This document shows positions 50,850 to 59,548 of a stretch of 64,000 bases of DNA, one piece after another. The DNA comes from Chryseobacterium culicis (GTDB lineage: Bacteria; Bacteroidota; Bacteroidia; Flavobacteriales; Weeksellaceae), in the NCBI RefSeq assembly GCF_002979755.1, contig NZ_PCPP01000004.1, positions 186,001 through 250,000 of the forward strand, read 5' to 3'. The translations under genes and the position numbers were made by a program. Each line of letters starts with the position of its first letter. The stretch's first letter is position 1. The notes below the pieces were generated by a model. It was not told the DNA's origin, did not search any database, and saw only the letters and a program-made list of their open reading frames with translations.

Positions 50850-50956
50850 ACTGAGCTGCATTTTTACTGGCATTAATTTTTATAACAGTAAAAGATAAAT
50901 AAATGGTAATTAAGCTATACTACGACAGCTATTACCTGCTACCTAAGGACTGCAAC

Positions 50957-52339
50957 CTACATTAACTGGTATTCCGGGGTAGACATCAGGTTGATGACAT
51001 TCATTTTTATACTCTTATCGGAAAAATTCTTTACAGAGTTCATATCGAGGCTTTGAGTGCTCAGGAGAAGGTAGTCTTCACAGTTTTTATTGGCGAAAAG
51101 TTGCTCAATACGACCCCAGTCGATGGTAATATTCGGGTTTTTAAAACTTTTATTTAACGCAGTTTCACGGGATTTCATCCCCATGTCAATATCATCATCC
51201 TGTCGCGGACTGTATTCCAAAGGGCGAAGTCCGGACCAGATCTGCGGAACCTGAAGTCTCAACATCAGTGTAGAGCTGTCTATCCATGATTTTCCGCTAG
51301 GCCATCCCGCTACATTCGGTGGATAAAGCAGCATTTGTCCCAATAATTTCTGATATACAATAAGGTTTTCCGGATTCTGGATGTGCATAGGAAGAATCCG
51401 CATAATCCCTGCCATCAATTCTACAGGAGACTTTATACGGTTGCCGATATTTTTCTGATCATAAAACCATGTGCTTGAGAAGATCTCAGTCATCAGTTTT
51501 TTGATATCGTATCCTGAATTGTAGAAATTTGCACTCAATGTATTGACAATATCCTGATCTGGTTTTTCATTGACGAAAAACTTATAAATCTTTGTGGTAA
51601 TGAACTGTGCGGTAGCTTTCTGTTCCAGAATGATATTGAGAACATCATTTCCATCGAAATTTCCGGTTTTTCCTAAAAAAGTTTTGGAGTCTTCATCATG
51701 AAGATTTTTTCTTTCTTTAAAATTCCCTTCTTTATCATAACTCCATCCTGTAAAGGCTCTGGCGCCTTCTCTTACATCTTTTTCAGTATAGTTTCCTCTG
51801 CCCATCGTAAACAGTTCCATCACTTCACGGGCAAAATTTTCATTAGGGTGATCCTTTTTATTCTGCTGATTATTCAGGAAATTAAGCATGGCTGGTGATT
51901 GACTTACTTCAAAAAGCAGATCTTTGAAATTTCCCAGTGCATTTTTCCTGATCGTATTCAAAAGCTGTTTGTTGAACCTTGGATTGATCACTCTTGAGGC
52001 AAAATGCCCATGCCAGAAGAACGCCATCTTTTCCCTCATCTGTTCCTTACTGTTAACAATGGAATTCAGAAAGTTCAGATTCAGTTCATTATTCTGCTCC
52101 CTGTTAATCCTTTGCATTTCTTTTTTCTTATCTGCAGGAGCGGTACTGCTCATGTAATCAGTCACCGAAACCGGATCAGGAGTATCATAAGTAATTTCGC
52201 TGAAGCGGTCTTCTTTAAATAATTCATTCATTAACGTTTTAATGTTTTTGTTTTTCAAATCATCAATTTGATGAATACCAACACCAAAACCTGCACGCCA
52301 AAGAAGATGCTTGTTTTTTAATAATGAATCAGCCATCAT
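50957..52339 (-). CDS. DUF1800 family protein
   Basis: Protein of 460 residues of the DUF1800 family: LLWRAGFGV at the start, MAFFWHGHFASRV, NENFAREVMELFTMGRGNYTEKDVREGARAFTGW and LLYPPNVAGWPSGKSWIDSSTLMLRL are diagnostic. Function is unknown; it is nearly always paired with DUF1501, as here. No signal peptide is visible. Two adjacent ATGs could start translation. Confidence 0.92.
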   Translation of the reverse strand: MMADSLLKNKHLLWRAGFGVGIHQIDDLKNKNIKTLMNELFKEDRFSEITYDTPDPVSVTDYMSSTAPADKKKEMQRINREQNNELNLNFLNSIVNSKEQMREKMAFFWHGHFASRVINPRFNKQLLNTIRKNALGNFKDLLFEVSQSPAMLNFLNNQQNKKDHPNENFAREVMELFTMGRGNYTEKDVREGARAFTGWSYDKEGNFKERKNLHDEDSKTFLGKTGNFDGNDVLNIILEQKATAQFITTKIYKFFVNEKPDQDIVNTLSANFYNSGYDIKKLMTEIFSSTWFYDQKNIGNRIKSPVELMAGIMRILPMHIQNPENLIVYQKLLGQMLLYPPNVAGWPSGKSWIDSSTLMLRLQVPQIWSGLRPLEYSPRQDDDIDMGMKSRETALNKSFKNPNITIDWGRIEQLFANKNCEDYLLLSTQSLDMNSVKNFSDKSIKMNVINLMSTPEYQLM

Positions 52340-52701
52340 GAAGAATTTATTTTTTGATGTATTTCAAAGAAAAAGGTTAAAAATAATAACGGGTTAAGGT
52401 TTGTTAATATTGTTTTTAAGGCTGGAAGTTTGGGGTTGGAAAGTTTTGTATCGTAGAAATAGAGTTGAATTTATGAAGTTGTATTTCTTCCAGCATCCAG
52501 CTTCCTTTCTTCCATCCTTTAATTCACTTTTTAGCTATCATTTTTTGATAAATTTTGTTAAACAAATATTTAAATTTTGTTAAAAATAATCATTTGATAT
52601 TCATTGTTTTATGGATTTTTTGAATGTTAAAATCAAAGAAAAACCCTTGCTTGGCATGATTTTTACATCCTCTTGTTTAGTAAAATTAAAAAATTAGAGT
52701 T
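52340..52701. other. divergent intergenic region with a sigma-54-like motif
   Basis: No gene was found in this 362-base gap between two divergent genes. TTGGCATGATTTTTACATC at 52651-52669 resembles a sigma-54 -24/-12 promoter in its GG half (TTGGCA) but has AC where GC is expected in the -12 half. Confidence 0.35.
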
Positions 52702-53265
52702 ATGAAAATGTTTAAACAAGCAATAGTACTGGCTGGTATTTTAACAGCAGGTATCGCAAGCGCCCAAAGTTCTCAAATGAATAATATGATCAAGGTAGGT
52801 GCAAATGTTGGTTTAGCAGTTCCCGCAGATAATCTTTCCGCAGCAGTAGGAGTGGATGTAGCTTACCAGAACCTGATTACACCAGGATTCGGATTAGGTA
52901 TCGCATCAGGATATACTCACTATTTCGGTAAAGAAAACAACGGATATAAAAACAATGATGTAGGAGTAGTTCCTGTAGCAGCTTTAATCAGAATTTATCC
53001 TAAACAAACAGGTTTCTATTTCGGAACAGACTTAGGATATGGTTTCCTTGTTGGAGACAAAACAGTGGCATCAAACACCAATGTTGAAAGAGCAAACGGA
53101 GGTTTTTACCTTAAGCCGGAGATCGGATATCACAACAGAGACTGGAATTTCTTCGTACAATATCAAAAGGTTTTTGTAGGGACAAAAGGAGATTTGCCGG
53201 GTCAGGACTATAATGTGGGGAATATCGGTGTAGGATTCGGTTACAATATTCCATTAGGAAAGTAG
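52702..53265 (+). CDS. small outer-membrane beta-barrel protein
   Basis: Protein of 187 residues with a signal peptide ending ASAQ. The mature part alternates glycine-rich turns and beta strands (IKVGANVGLAVP, GLGIASGYTHYFG, GFYFGTDLGYGFLVG) and ends in a barrel-closing strand with VGFGYNIPLGK. It is likely an eight-strand porin-like or OmpW/OprF-type barrel of unknown function. A strong terminator follows. Confidence 0.82.
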   Translation: MKMFKQAIVLAGILTAGIASAQSSQMNNMIKVGANVGLAVPADNLSAAVGVDVAYQNLITPGFGLGIASGYTHYFGKENNGYKNNDVGVVPVAALIRIYPKQTGFYFGTDLGYGFLVGDKTVASNTNVERANGGFYLKPEIGYHNRDWNFFVQYQKVFVGTKGDLPGQDYNVGNIGVGFGYNIPLGK

Positions 53266-53294
53266 TTAGATTTAATATATAAACAATTATTAAC

Positions 53295-53328
53295 CAAAAC
53301 CTTTTCACGAAAGTGGAAAGGTTTTTTT
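53295..53328 (+). terminator. terminator after the OMP gene
   Basis: A 13-bp stem AAAACCTTTTCAC / GTGGAAAGGTTTT with a GAAA tetraloop followed by T residues. Confidence 0.92.
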
Positions 53329-53358
53329 GTTCTGTGCAGGATTTACAAAAACAATTAT

Positions 53359-53366
53359 TATATTTG
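53359..53366 (+). promoter_or_regulatory. glucokinase promoter, -7 element
   Basis: TATATTTG matches TAnnTTTG and lies 15 bases before the ATG at 53382. It excludes the ATG at 53313, which lies upstream of it. Confidence 0.55.
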
Positions 53367-53381
53367 GTAAAATTTGAGGTT

Positions 53382-54431
53382 ATGATTCTGAATCCAAAAT
53401 TTCCACTTTATTTACCAGGAGTAGAGAACAGTAATAATGATAATGTTTCTATCATTGGAGCAAGTCTTCGTGAAGATATAACAATCTTAGGCTATTTTGT
53501 TTCCGGTAACGGAGGTCTTGAGATAAAAGTAGAAAATAAATTTGCAACCAAAGAGTATGCTTCTTTTTCAGATATTTTAAAGAAGTTTATTCAGGATAAT
53601 CAGCTGGAAAATGTAAAACGTCTGGGAATGGCTGTGCCAGGTCCTGTACTTGACGGGAAAAGCAGTCCTGCAAGGCTGGGCTGGAATTTAGATGTAGCAG
53701 AATATGCCCGCGATTTCGGGTTTGAAAAAGTTGACATGCTGAATGACCTTGAAGCCTCTGCCTATGGAATGGCTCTTCTTGAAGATAATCATCTTGAAGC
53801 TATTTATACCAGCGGACATCTTGAAAAAGGAAACGTAGCGGTTCTTGCTCCCGGAAACGGATTAGGAGAAGCGGGATATTTCTTTGACGGAAAATACCTG
53901 AGACCTTTCGCAACAGAAGGAGGACATTCGGAATTTTCACCAAGAACCAACGTAGAAGTTGAGTTTTACCAGTTCTTAAATAATATATATGGTATTGTAA
54001 GCTGGGAAAATGTACTTTCGAAATCAGGATTATTCAATATCTACAGATTCTTAAGAGATGTGAAAAGACATCCTGAACCGGAATGGCTGGGAGAACGTCT
54101 TGCACAGGGAAATTTCGTGGAGGAATTATATAAAGCTGCTGTAGAGGAAAATGTACTGATCTGCAGAATCGCTTTAGATACTTTCCTTGAGTTTTTGGCA
54201 AGAGAAGCGAATAACTTAACTTTAAAATTAAAAGCTACCGGAGGACTACTGATTGCCGGAGATATTCCACAGATGATCACGGAATATATCGATAAGGCTA
54301 AATTCTATGAGAAATTCAAGATCAGTGATAAAATGGAGGGAATGCTTAAAAATATCCCCATCTATCTGGTTAAGCAAAATCATACCGCATTAAATGGTAT
54401 AGCGCTTTATACCGCTTACTATCAGTTATAA
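53382..54431 (+). CDS. glk: glucokinase
   Basis: Glucokinase of the bacterial Glk type, 349 residues, phosphorylating glucose with ATP. GMAVPGPVLDGKSSPARLGWNLD is the phosphate/sugar loop, MLNDLEASAYG holds the catalytic Asp, APGNGLGEAGY the second phosphate loop, and FATEGGHSEFSPR the glucose-binding Glu and His. A longer start at 53313 lies within the previous terminator region and is rejected. It has its own promoter and terminator. Confidence 0.92.
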   Translation: MILNPKFPLYLPGVENSNNDNVSIIGASLREDITILGYFVSGNGGLEIKVENKFATKEYASFSDILKKFIQDNQLENVKRLGMAVPGPVLDGKSSPARLGWNLDVAEYARDFGFEKVDMLNDLEASAYGMALLEDNHLEAIYTSGHLEKGNVAVLAPGNGLGEAGYFFDGKYLRPFATEGGHSEFSPRTNVEVEFYQFLNNIYGIVSWENVLSKSGLFNIYRFLRDVKRHPEPEWLGERLAQGNFVEELYKAAVEENVLICRIALDTFLEFLAREANNLTLKLKATGGLLIAGDIPQMITEYIDKAKFYEKFKISDKMEGMLKNIPIYLVKQNHTALNGIALYTAYYQL

Positions 54432-54435
54432 AATC

Positions 54436-54464
54436 AAACTCCGGGTTTCTCCGGAGTTTTTTTA
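54436..54464 (+). terminator. glucokinase terminator
   Basis: Stem AAACTCCGG / CCGGAGTTT with a GTTTCT loop, followed by T residues. Confidence 0.88.
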
Positions 54465-54535
54465 TGGGATGATATTATTCATGAAAATAATAAATTTTAT
54501 TGATATACATCAATGAAATCTATTGAATAAGATGC

Positions 54536-54543
54536 TACCTTTG
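54536..54543 (+). promoter_or_regulatory. promoter of YceI gene 1, -7 element
   Basis: TACCTTTG matches TAnnTTTG, 30 bases before the ATG at 54574. Confidence 0.55.
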
Positions 54544-54573
54544 TACTGTTAAATAAGTAAACAACTCTATTCA

Positions 54574-55140
54574 ATGAAAAAAATATTTTTATTAGCAGTT
54601 TTAGCTGGTGGTTTAGCTTTCGGACAGTCAAAAAAAGTAGTAGCGTCTGATGTGCACTGGTGGGGATATAAAGTAGCAAAATCTGAGGCTAGCTCTCACG
54701 ATGGTACTGTAAAAGTAAAGTCTGGAGACATGGTAATGAAAGGAAACCAATTGGTAGGCGGAAGCTTCGTATTGGATATGACTTCTATCAGCTCAACTGA
54801 CCTTACAGGAGAATATCAGCAAAAATTAAACGGACACCTTAAGAATGGTGACTTCTTTGAAGTTGAAAAATTCCCAACTGCAAGCTTCAAAATTACAGGA
54901 GTAAAGAAAAACAACGATAAAGTGTATAACTCTCTTGTAACAGGAAACCTTACTGTAAAAGGAAAAACAAGCCCAATCTCTTTCCCTGCTAAGATTTCTT
55001 ACAGCAAAGGAGTAGTAAGTTTAGTATCAAACAAATTCTCTTTCGACAGACAAAAATTTGACGTAGCTTACAAGTCTACCATGCAGGATGTTTTTGTGAA
55101 AGATGATATTGATATGCTTGTAAAGGTAACTGCTCAATAA
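54574..55140 (+). CDS. YceI family periplasmic protein 1
   Basis: Lipocalin-like YceI protein of 188 residues with a signal peptide (cut after GLAFGQ). Segments VHWWGYKVAKSEASSHDGTVKV, GSFVLDMTSIS, HLKNGDFFEVEKFPTASFKITGV, NLTVKGKTSPISFPAKI and SFDRQKFDVAY follow the family over its whole length. YceI proteins bind long-chain isoprenoid or fatty ligands. A close paralogue follows after 78 bases with its own promoter and terminator, so the pair arose by tandem duplication. Confidence 0.92.
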   Translation: MKKIFLLAVLAGGLAFGQSKKVVASDVHWWGYKVAKSEASSHDGTVKVKSGDMVMKGNQLVGGSFVLDMTSISSTDLTGEYQQKLNGHLKNGDFFEVEKFPTASFKITGVKKNNDKVYNSLVTGNLTVKGKTSPISFPAKISYSKGVVSLVSNKFSFDRQKFDVAYKSTMQDVFVKDDIDMLVKVTAQ

Positions 55141-55161
55141 ATTAATCAAAAAAAGATTATT

Positions 55162-55189
55162 AAAAGTGTAGAAGTTCTACACTTTTTTT
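55162..55189 (+). terminator. terminator after YceI gene 1
   Basis: Stem AAAAGTGTAG / CTACACTTTT with an AAGTT loop, then T residues. Confidence 0.85.
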
Positions 55190-55197
55190 TATTTTTG
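55190..55197 (+). promoter_or_regulatory. promoter of YceI gene 2, -7 element
   Basis: TATTTTTG matches TAnnTTTG and directly follows the previous terminator, 21 bases before the ATG. Confidence 0.5.
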
Positions 55198-55218
55198 TTG
55201 AATTGTAAATAAAAAAGA

Positions 55219-55845
55219 ATGAAAAGATTACTATTGTTTGCTATGGTGTGCGCAAGCATATCATTTGTTTCTGCCCAAAAGAAATTTGATAAGGTGGCTA
55301 AAGTGACTTCATCAGAGATCAGATGGTGGGGGTATAAAGTGGTAAAAACCGAAGAAACTTCCCACTCAGGAACAGTAAAGTTAAAAAGCGGAAAATTCAA
55401 CTTTGACCATACGGTTCTGGTAGATGGAGAGTTTGTAATAGATATGAGAAGTATGATGGCGGGAGATGTTTCTGACGAAGATCAAATCAAGCTTACTAAC
55501 GATTTGAAAAGCTCGAACTTCTTTGAAGTAAAAAAATTCCCTATTGCAAAATTCCATTTGACTAAAATTATTCCTTTAGCAAACAGTGAATACAATTCAA
55601 CAGTATACGGTGACCTTACCCTTAAAGGAGTGAGAAAAACAATCTCTTTCCCTGCGAATGTATACGTTACTCAGTTTACCACATCTATTGAGTCTGCAAA
55701 GTTCTCTCTGAACAGAAGAGACTTTAAAGTATTCTATCAGTCTTCATTGAAAGATTATTTCATTAAGAACGAAATGGATATTCAGTTCAAAGTGACTACT
55801 GAAATGCTGGATAACGAAAATAGAATTCAGAAGAAGAAAAAATAA
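55219..55845 (+). CDS. YceI family periplasmic protein 2
   Basis: Paralogue of the preceding gene, 208 residues, with signal peptide ending VSAQ. IRWWGYKVVKTEETSHSGTVKL, GEFVIDMRSMM, DLKSSNFFEVKKFPIAKFHLTK and DLTLKGVRKTISFPAN align segment by segment with copy 1. It has an additional Lys-rich C-terminal tail of about 15 residues. Ligand and role are unknown. A terminator follows. Confidence 0.92.
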   Translation: MKRLLLFAMVCASISFVSAQKKFDKVAKVTSSEIRWWGYKVVKTEETSHSGTVKLKSGKFNFDHTVLVDGEFVIDMRSMMAGDVSDEDQIKLTNDLKSSNFFEVKKFPIAKFHLTKIIPLANSEYNSTVYGDLTLKGVRKTISFPANVYVTQFTTSIESAKFSLNRRDFKVFYQSSLKDYFIKNEMDIQFKVTTEMLDNENRIQKKKK

Positions 55846-55866
55846 GATCCAATATGATCAATATAG

Positions 55867-55900
55867 AAATGAGATGTTCCTGGGAACGTCTCATTTTTTT
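55867..55900 (+). terminator. terminator after YceI gene 2
   Basis: Stem AAATGAGATGTTC / GAACGTCTCATTT (one T-G pair), CTGG loop, then T residues. Confidence 0.9.
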
Positions 55901-55943
55901 TGCAGCTATTCTCTGTTTCCCGGTATTTTTATAAATTAGTAGT

Positions 55944-56585
55944 ATGAAAATTTATATCGTAAGCGGTCTGGGAGCAGACTTCAAGGTACTTGAAAGAATA
56001 GAGTTTCCCAAACACTGTGAATTGATTTTTATAGACTGGCTTATTCCTGAAAAAAATGAGCCTTTCGATGCCTATGTTAAAAGAATGGCGGAGAAAGTAG
56101 ATGACTCAGAGCCGTTCTGCCTGTTGGGTTATTCTTTTGGAGGAATTATTGTACAGGAGATTAATCAATTAAAACCGGCAGAGAAAGTGGTGATCCTTGG
56201 AAGTATAAAATCTGATAAGGAAAAGTCCAAATTCATAAAGACCGGAGAGGTGACCAAAATCCCGAGGATACTTCCTGTAGGTTTGTTCAATGATAAAGCA
56301 GCCAATGTATATGCTGTTGTCCGAAAGCTGTTTGATCCAAAAAATCCAAAACTGTTACAATATTTCAAAGTAAGAGATCCTTATTACCTGAAATGGTCTG
56401 TAGAAAAAGTTTCCGAGTGGAAGTTTGAAGAAAATCCTAATGTGATTCAGATTCTTGGTGATAAAGACATCGTTTTCCCTATCCGTTATTCCCATCCGGA
56501 TTATGTGGTGAAGGGAGGAACGCATCTTTTTCCTGCTACAAAATCTAAAGAAGTTTCTAAAATACTGAAAGAGGTGTTTTGTTAG
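55944..56585 (+). CDS. alpha/beta hydrolase
   Basis: Small alpha/beta hydrolase of 213 residues. SGLGAD is the oxyanion-type loop, LLGYSFGG the nucleophile elbow with catalytic Ser, ILGDKDIVFP the Asp region and VKGGTHLF the catalytic His, so the triad is complete. The substrate cannot be inferred. It is a single gene between YceI 2 and the ammonium transporter. Confidence 0.87.
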   Translation: MKIYIVSGLGADFKVLERIEFPKHCELIFIDWLIPEKNEPFDAYVKRMAEKVDDSEPFCLLGYSFGGIIVQEINQLKPAEKVVILGSIKSDKEKSKFIKTGEVTKIPRILPVGLFNDKAANVYAVVRKLFDPKNPKLLQYFKVRDPYYLKWSVEKVSEWKFEENPNVIQILGDKDIVFPIRYSHPDYVVKGGTHLFPATKSKEVSKILKEVFC

Positions 56586-56665
56586 AATTTATAATATTAT
56601 TTATTAAATAGTGTTTTTTTTAGGGGTGTTGTGATTTAAAATATGGTTTTTATGGAATTTATATT

Positions 56666-56673
56666 TAAATTTG
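56666..56673 (+). promoter_or_regulatory. promoter of amt, -7 element
   Basis: TAAATTTG matches TAnnTTTG, 21 bases before the ATG at 56695, and argues against the upstream ATG at 56671. Confidence 0.45.
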
Positions 56674-56694
56674 ATAGGGTTAAATATAAATTTT

Positions 56695-58038
56695 ATGAAA
56701 ATAGGATTAAAATGGATCGTTTCATTCTCAATTATCGCGCTCGTTGCAATTGGAGGTTTGTTCTGGAATCCGGTTGCCGATATTCCTAATACAGGAGAAT
56801 TTTTAAGCGAAGATAAAATTGTAGGAGCCGATGTAGCCTGGATTCTGGCTGCAGCTGGACTTGTTTTGCTGATGACCCCTGGACTTTCCTTTTTTTATGG
56901 AGGAATGGTTGGGAAGAAAAATGTGATTTCTACGATGTTGCAGAGCTTTATTGCTTTAGGAGTCATCTCTATGGTCTGGGTAGTAGTCGGTTTTTCTTTA
57001 TCCTTCGGTGAGTCTCTGGGAATTACTATTGCCGGAAAACATTATGGGATTGTCGGAAATCCATTAAGCTATCCTTTCTTTAGCGGAGTAGGAAATCTGC
57101 CTCATAAGTTGATGGCCCCTACGATTCCTTTTATCCTGTTTGCTTTGTTTCAGATGAAGTTTGCAGTTATTACTCCGGCTATTATTACCGGATCTTTTGC
57201 GGAAAGGGTTCGTTTTATCTCTTATTTACTGTTCATCATTCTTTTCAGCATCTTTATTTATACACCGCTTTGTCATATGGTGTGGCATCCTGATGGTCTT
57301 TTAAACAAATATTTTGGAGTAAAAGACTTTGCAGGCGGAACGGTGGTGCATATGAGTGCCGGTTTTGCTGCACTTGCAGGAGCTTTGGTAGTAGGAAACC
57401 GAAAAAATCCGCATCATGAGCCTTCCAATATTCCGTATGTACTTTTAGGAACAGGAATGTTGTGGTTCGGATGGTTTGGGTTTAATGCAGGATCTGCTTT
57501 GAGTGCTTCTGCCTCTGCTGCTACAGCCTTTGGAACAACTACTATTGCCTCTGCTTCAGCAATGATGACCTGGATCTTTTTTGACCGAATCAATGGGAGA
57601 AGTGTTTCGGCTTTGGGAGCCTGTATCGGGGCAGTAGTCGGACTGGTGGCCATTACTCCTGGATGTGGTTTTGTAAGCATTCAGGAAAGTCTTTTTATCG
57701 GGTTTATTACTGCTATCGTCTCAAATGTGATGGTCAACTGGAAAGGATTAAAGAAAATAGATGATACACTGGATGTTTTTGCCTGTCATGGAGTAGGAGG
57801 GATTATGGGAATGATTCTTACGGCTGTCTTTGCTCATGGGGAAAATGCCAGTCTGCTTCATGGAGGAATTGAAGTTTTTCTTCATCATATGGCCGCCTTG
57901 GTCTTGGTTTCTGTTTTTACATTTTTTGGATCATTCATTTTATATAAACTTACCGATTCAATAATTACCTTAAGAGTTTCTGAAGAGTCTGAAAATAAAG
58001 GGCTTGATTTGTCGCAGCATGAGGAAAGTTTCAGTTGA
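56695..58038 (+). CDS. amt: ammonium transporter
   Basis: Amt/MEP/Rh channel of 447 residues with eleven predicted helices plus an N-terminal hydrophobic segment. Visible are the LLMTPGLSFFYGGMV helix, AGGTVVHMSAGFAALAGALVVG containing the first pore His, GWFGFNAGSALSA, and VFACHGVGGIMGMIL with the second pore His. No glnK/PII gene follows, unlike in many bacteria. It is a single gene; a hairpin that mainly serves the opposite strand follows. Confidence 0.95.
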   Translation: MKIGLKWIVSFSIIALVAIGGLFWNPVADIPNTGEFLSEDKIVGADVAWILAAAGLVLLMTPGLSFFYGGMVGKKNVISTMLQSFIALGVISMVWVVVGFSLSFGESLGITIAGKHYGIVGNPLSYPFFSGVGNLPHKLMAPTIPFILFALFQMKFAVITPAIITGSFAERVRFISYLLFIILFSIFIYTPLCHMVWHPDGLLNKYFGVKDFAGGTVVHMSAGFAALAGALVVGNRKNPHHEPSNIPYVLLGTGMLWFGWFGFNAGSALSASASAATAFGTTTIASASAMMTWIFFDRINGRSVSALGACIGAVVGLVAITPGCGFVSIQESLFIGFITAIVSNVMVNWKGLKKIDDTLDVFACHGVGGIMGMILTAVFAHGENASLLHGGIEVFLHHMAALVLVSVFTFFGSFILYKLTDSIITLRVSEESENKGLDLSQHEESFS

Positions 58039-58039
58039 T

Positions 58040-58073
58040 AAAAAACAGGGCATATTGATGACTTAATGCCCTG
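58040..58073 (-). terminator. terminator of the azoreductase gene
   Basis: CAGGGCAT / ATGCCCTG stem with a 12-nt loop; T tract on the minus strand, so it ends the azoreductase transcript and perhaps weakly amt. Confidence 0.75.
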
Positions 58074-58106
58074 AAAACCTATAAAAGTTTAAAAAAATTC
58101 ACGATC

Positions 58107-58730
58107 CTAATGAATAGAATGAATCGTTTCAAAGATTTTATTTTTTGAATTTTCAAAAATTTCACCTCCAAATTCTTCATTGTCTAAGGAATGAATGGTA
58201 ACATCATTTACCCCCATAATTCCGAAAATATGTTTCAGATAAGTCGTTTGAAAATTGATGTGGCCATTTTTTTCATTTTCTCCATATCCTGTGTCTCCAC
58301 GGGTGGAAAGGATAAACATTTTCTTGTGTTCTAGAAGCCCTACATAATCTCCATCCGGAACTCCTGATCTGAATTTCCAGGTTTCATTGATCCTCATTAC
58401 CTGATCAATATAAGCTTTTAAACCGCCTGGAATAGACCAGTTATACATGGGAGTTCCAATGACATAGATATCATGTTCTTTGAGTTCTTGTACCAGTTCA
58501 TTACTGAGTTGTAAAGCTTTTTGGCTGGTTTCCGTCCTGTCCAGAGGTTTTTTAAATGCTCCTGCAATCCAGGATTCATCGATATTGGGAATAGGATCAA
58601 TTCCGGTTTCCCGCCAGGTAAATGTATCCTGAGGGTACTTGGTTTTCCAGTTTTCAACAAATAACTGGGTGAGCTTTCTGCTGTAAGATCTTTCGTTTCT
58701 TACACTTGCATTGATAATCAGTATTTTCAT
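58107..58730 (-). CDS. FMN-dependent NAD(P)H oxidoreductase (AzoR-like)
   Basis: Flavodoxin-fold reductase of 207 residues of the AzoR group: MKILIINASVRNERSYSRKLT binds the FMN phosphate, VIGTPMYNWSIPGGLKAYIDQV is the flavin-contact loop, and STRGDTGYG the later loop. It likely reduces quinones or azo compounds. Its gene is divergent from nothing close; a Crp/Fnr regulator gene lies 60 bases upstream on the same strand and may control it. Confidence 0.9.
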   Translation of the reverse strand: MKILIINASVRNERSYSRKLTQLFVENWKTKYPQDTFTWRETGIDPIPNIDESWIAGAFKKPLDRTETSQKALQLSNELVQELKEHDIYVIGTPMYNWSIPGGLKAYIDQVMRINETWKFRSGVPDGDYVGLLEHKKMFILSTRGDTGYGENEKNGHINFQTTYLKHIFGIMGVNDVTIHSLDNEEFGGEIFENSKNKIFETIHSIH

Positions 58731-58789
58731 TTGCTATCATTTATACCAGCAAAATTTCTGATTATTTATGCCATGGAAATTGATCTAGT

Positions 58790-59368
58790 TCAAGAGGATT
58801 TATTTTTTTTCCGAATTCTGCTTATAAATTCTGCAGATACTCCCAGGTAAGAAGCAATGAGATATTGTGGAACTCTGGATGCAATATTGGGATAGGTCTC
58901 CAGGAAATCATAATATTTTTGCTCAGCTTTGTACATATGATTAAACACCACTCTTTTCTCGAGTGTTCCGAGATAGCCTTCCAAAATAATCCTGAAATAT
59001 TTTTCTAAAGATGGAATTTCCTCCAGCATTTTTTGAAAAGACTGATGGCTGATCTGTAAAAGGCGGGTTTTTTCAACAGCCTGTATGTTGTAGATGGAAG
59101 TTTTTTGTTTTGAAAAGCTGGCAATATCTGTTGCCCACCAATGGTCAATCGCTAAAAAAAGAATTTCTTCATTTCCATTATCAGCATTGATGCAGAATGC
59201 TTTCAATACACCCGAAACAATATAGCTGTCATGGCGGCATACTTCCCCGTTCCTTAAAAGAAATTCTCCTTTTTCCAGTGTTCTTTCCGTCCAGAAACTT
59301 TTAAAAATGGAAATTTCTTCCGGGCTTAATTTAATGTGTTGTGAAATATTTTTAATTAATGTTTCCAT
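58790..59368 (-). CDS. Crp/Fnr family transcriptional regulator
   Basis: Regulator of 192 residues with an N-terminal cyclic-nucleotide-binding-like domain (KGEFLLRNGEVCRHDSYIVSGVLKAF) and a C-terminal helix-turn-helix (RVPQYLIASYLGVSAEFISRIRKK). There is no Fe-S Cys cluster, so it is not FNR proper. This short type is frequent in Bacteroidetes and often adjoins an NAD(P)H oxidoreductase or transporter that it regulates, as here. Confidence 0.9.
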   Translation of the reverse strand: METLIKNISQHIKLSPEEISIFKSFWTERTLEKGEFLLRNGEVCRHDSYIVSGVLKAFCINADNGNEEILFLAIDHWWATDIASFSKQKTSIYNIQAVEKTRLLQISHQSFQKMLEEIPSLEKYFRIILEGYLGTLEKRVVFNHMYKAEQKYYDFLETYPNIASRVPQYLIASYLGVSAEFISRIRKKNKSS

Positions 59369-59514
59369 TTAAAAAAATGATTAAAAAGAAAAATATAAAG
59401 ATAGATTTGGCTGACATTTATACAACCTGCTCATTTACAAAAATACTTATTTTATGGAGTGTCAAAACCAAATAAATCTAAGATTTTGCTATGCATATAT
59501 TAGGATTTATCATG

Positions 59515-59522
59515 TATCTTTG
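59515..59522 (+). promoter_or_regulatory. sdaA promoter, -7 element
   Basis: TATCTTTG matches TAnnTTTG, 26 bases before the ATG. Confidence 0.55.
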
Positions 59523-59548
59523 TTTTTGAGGAAAATGACGAATCATTT

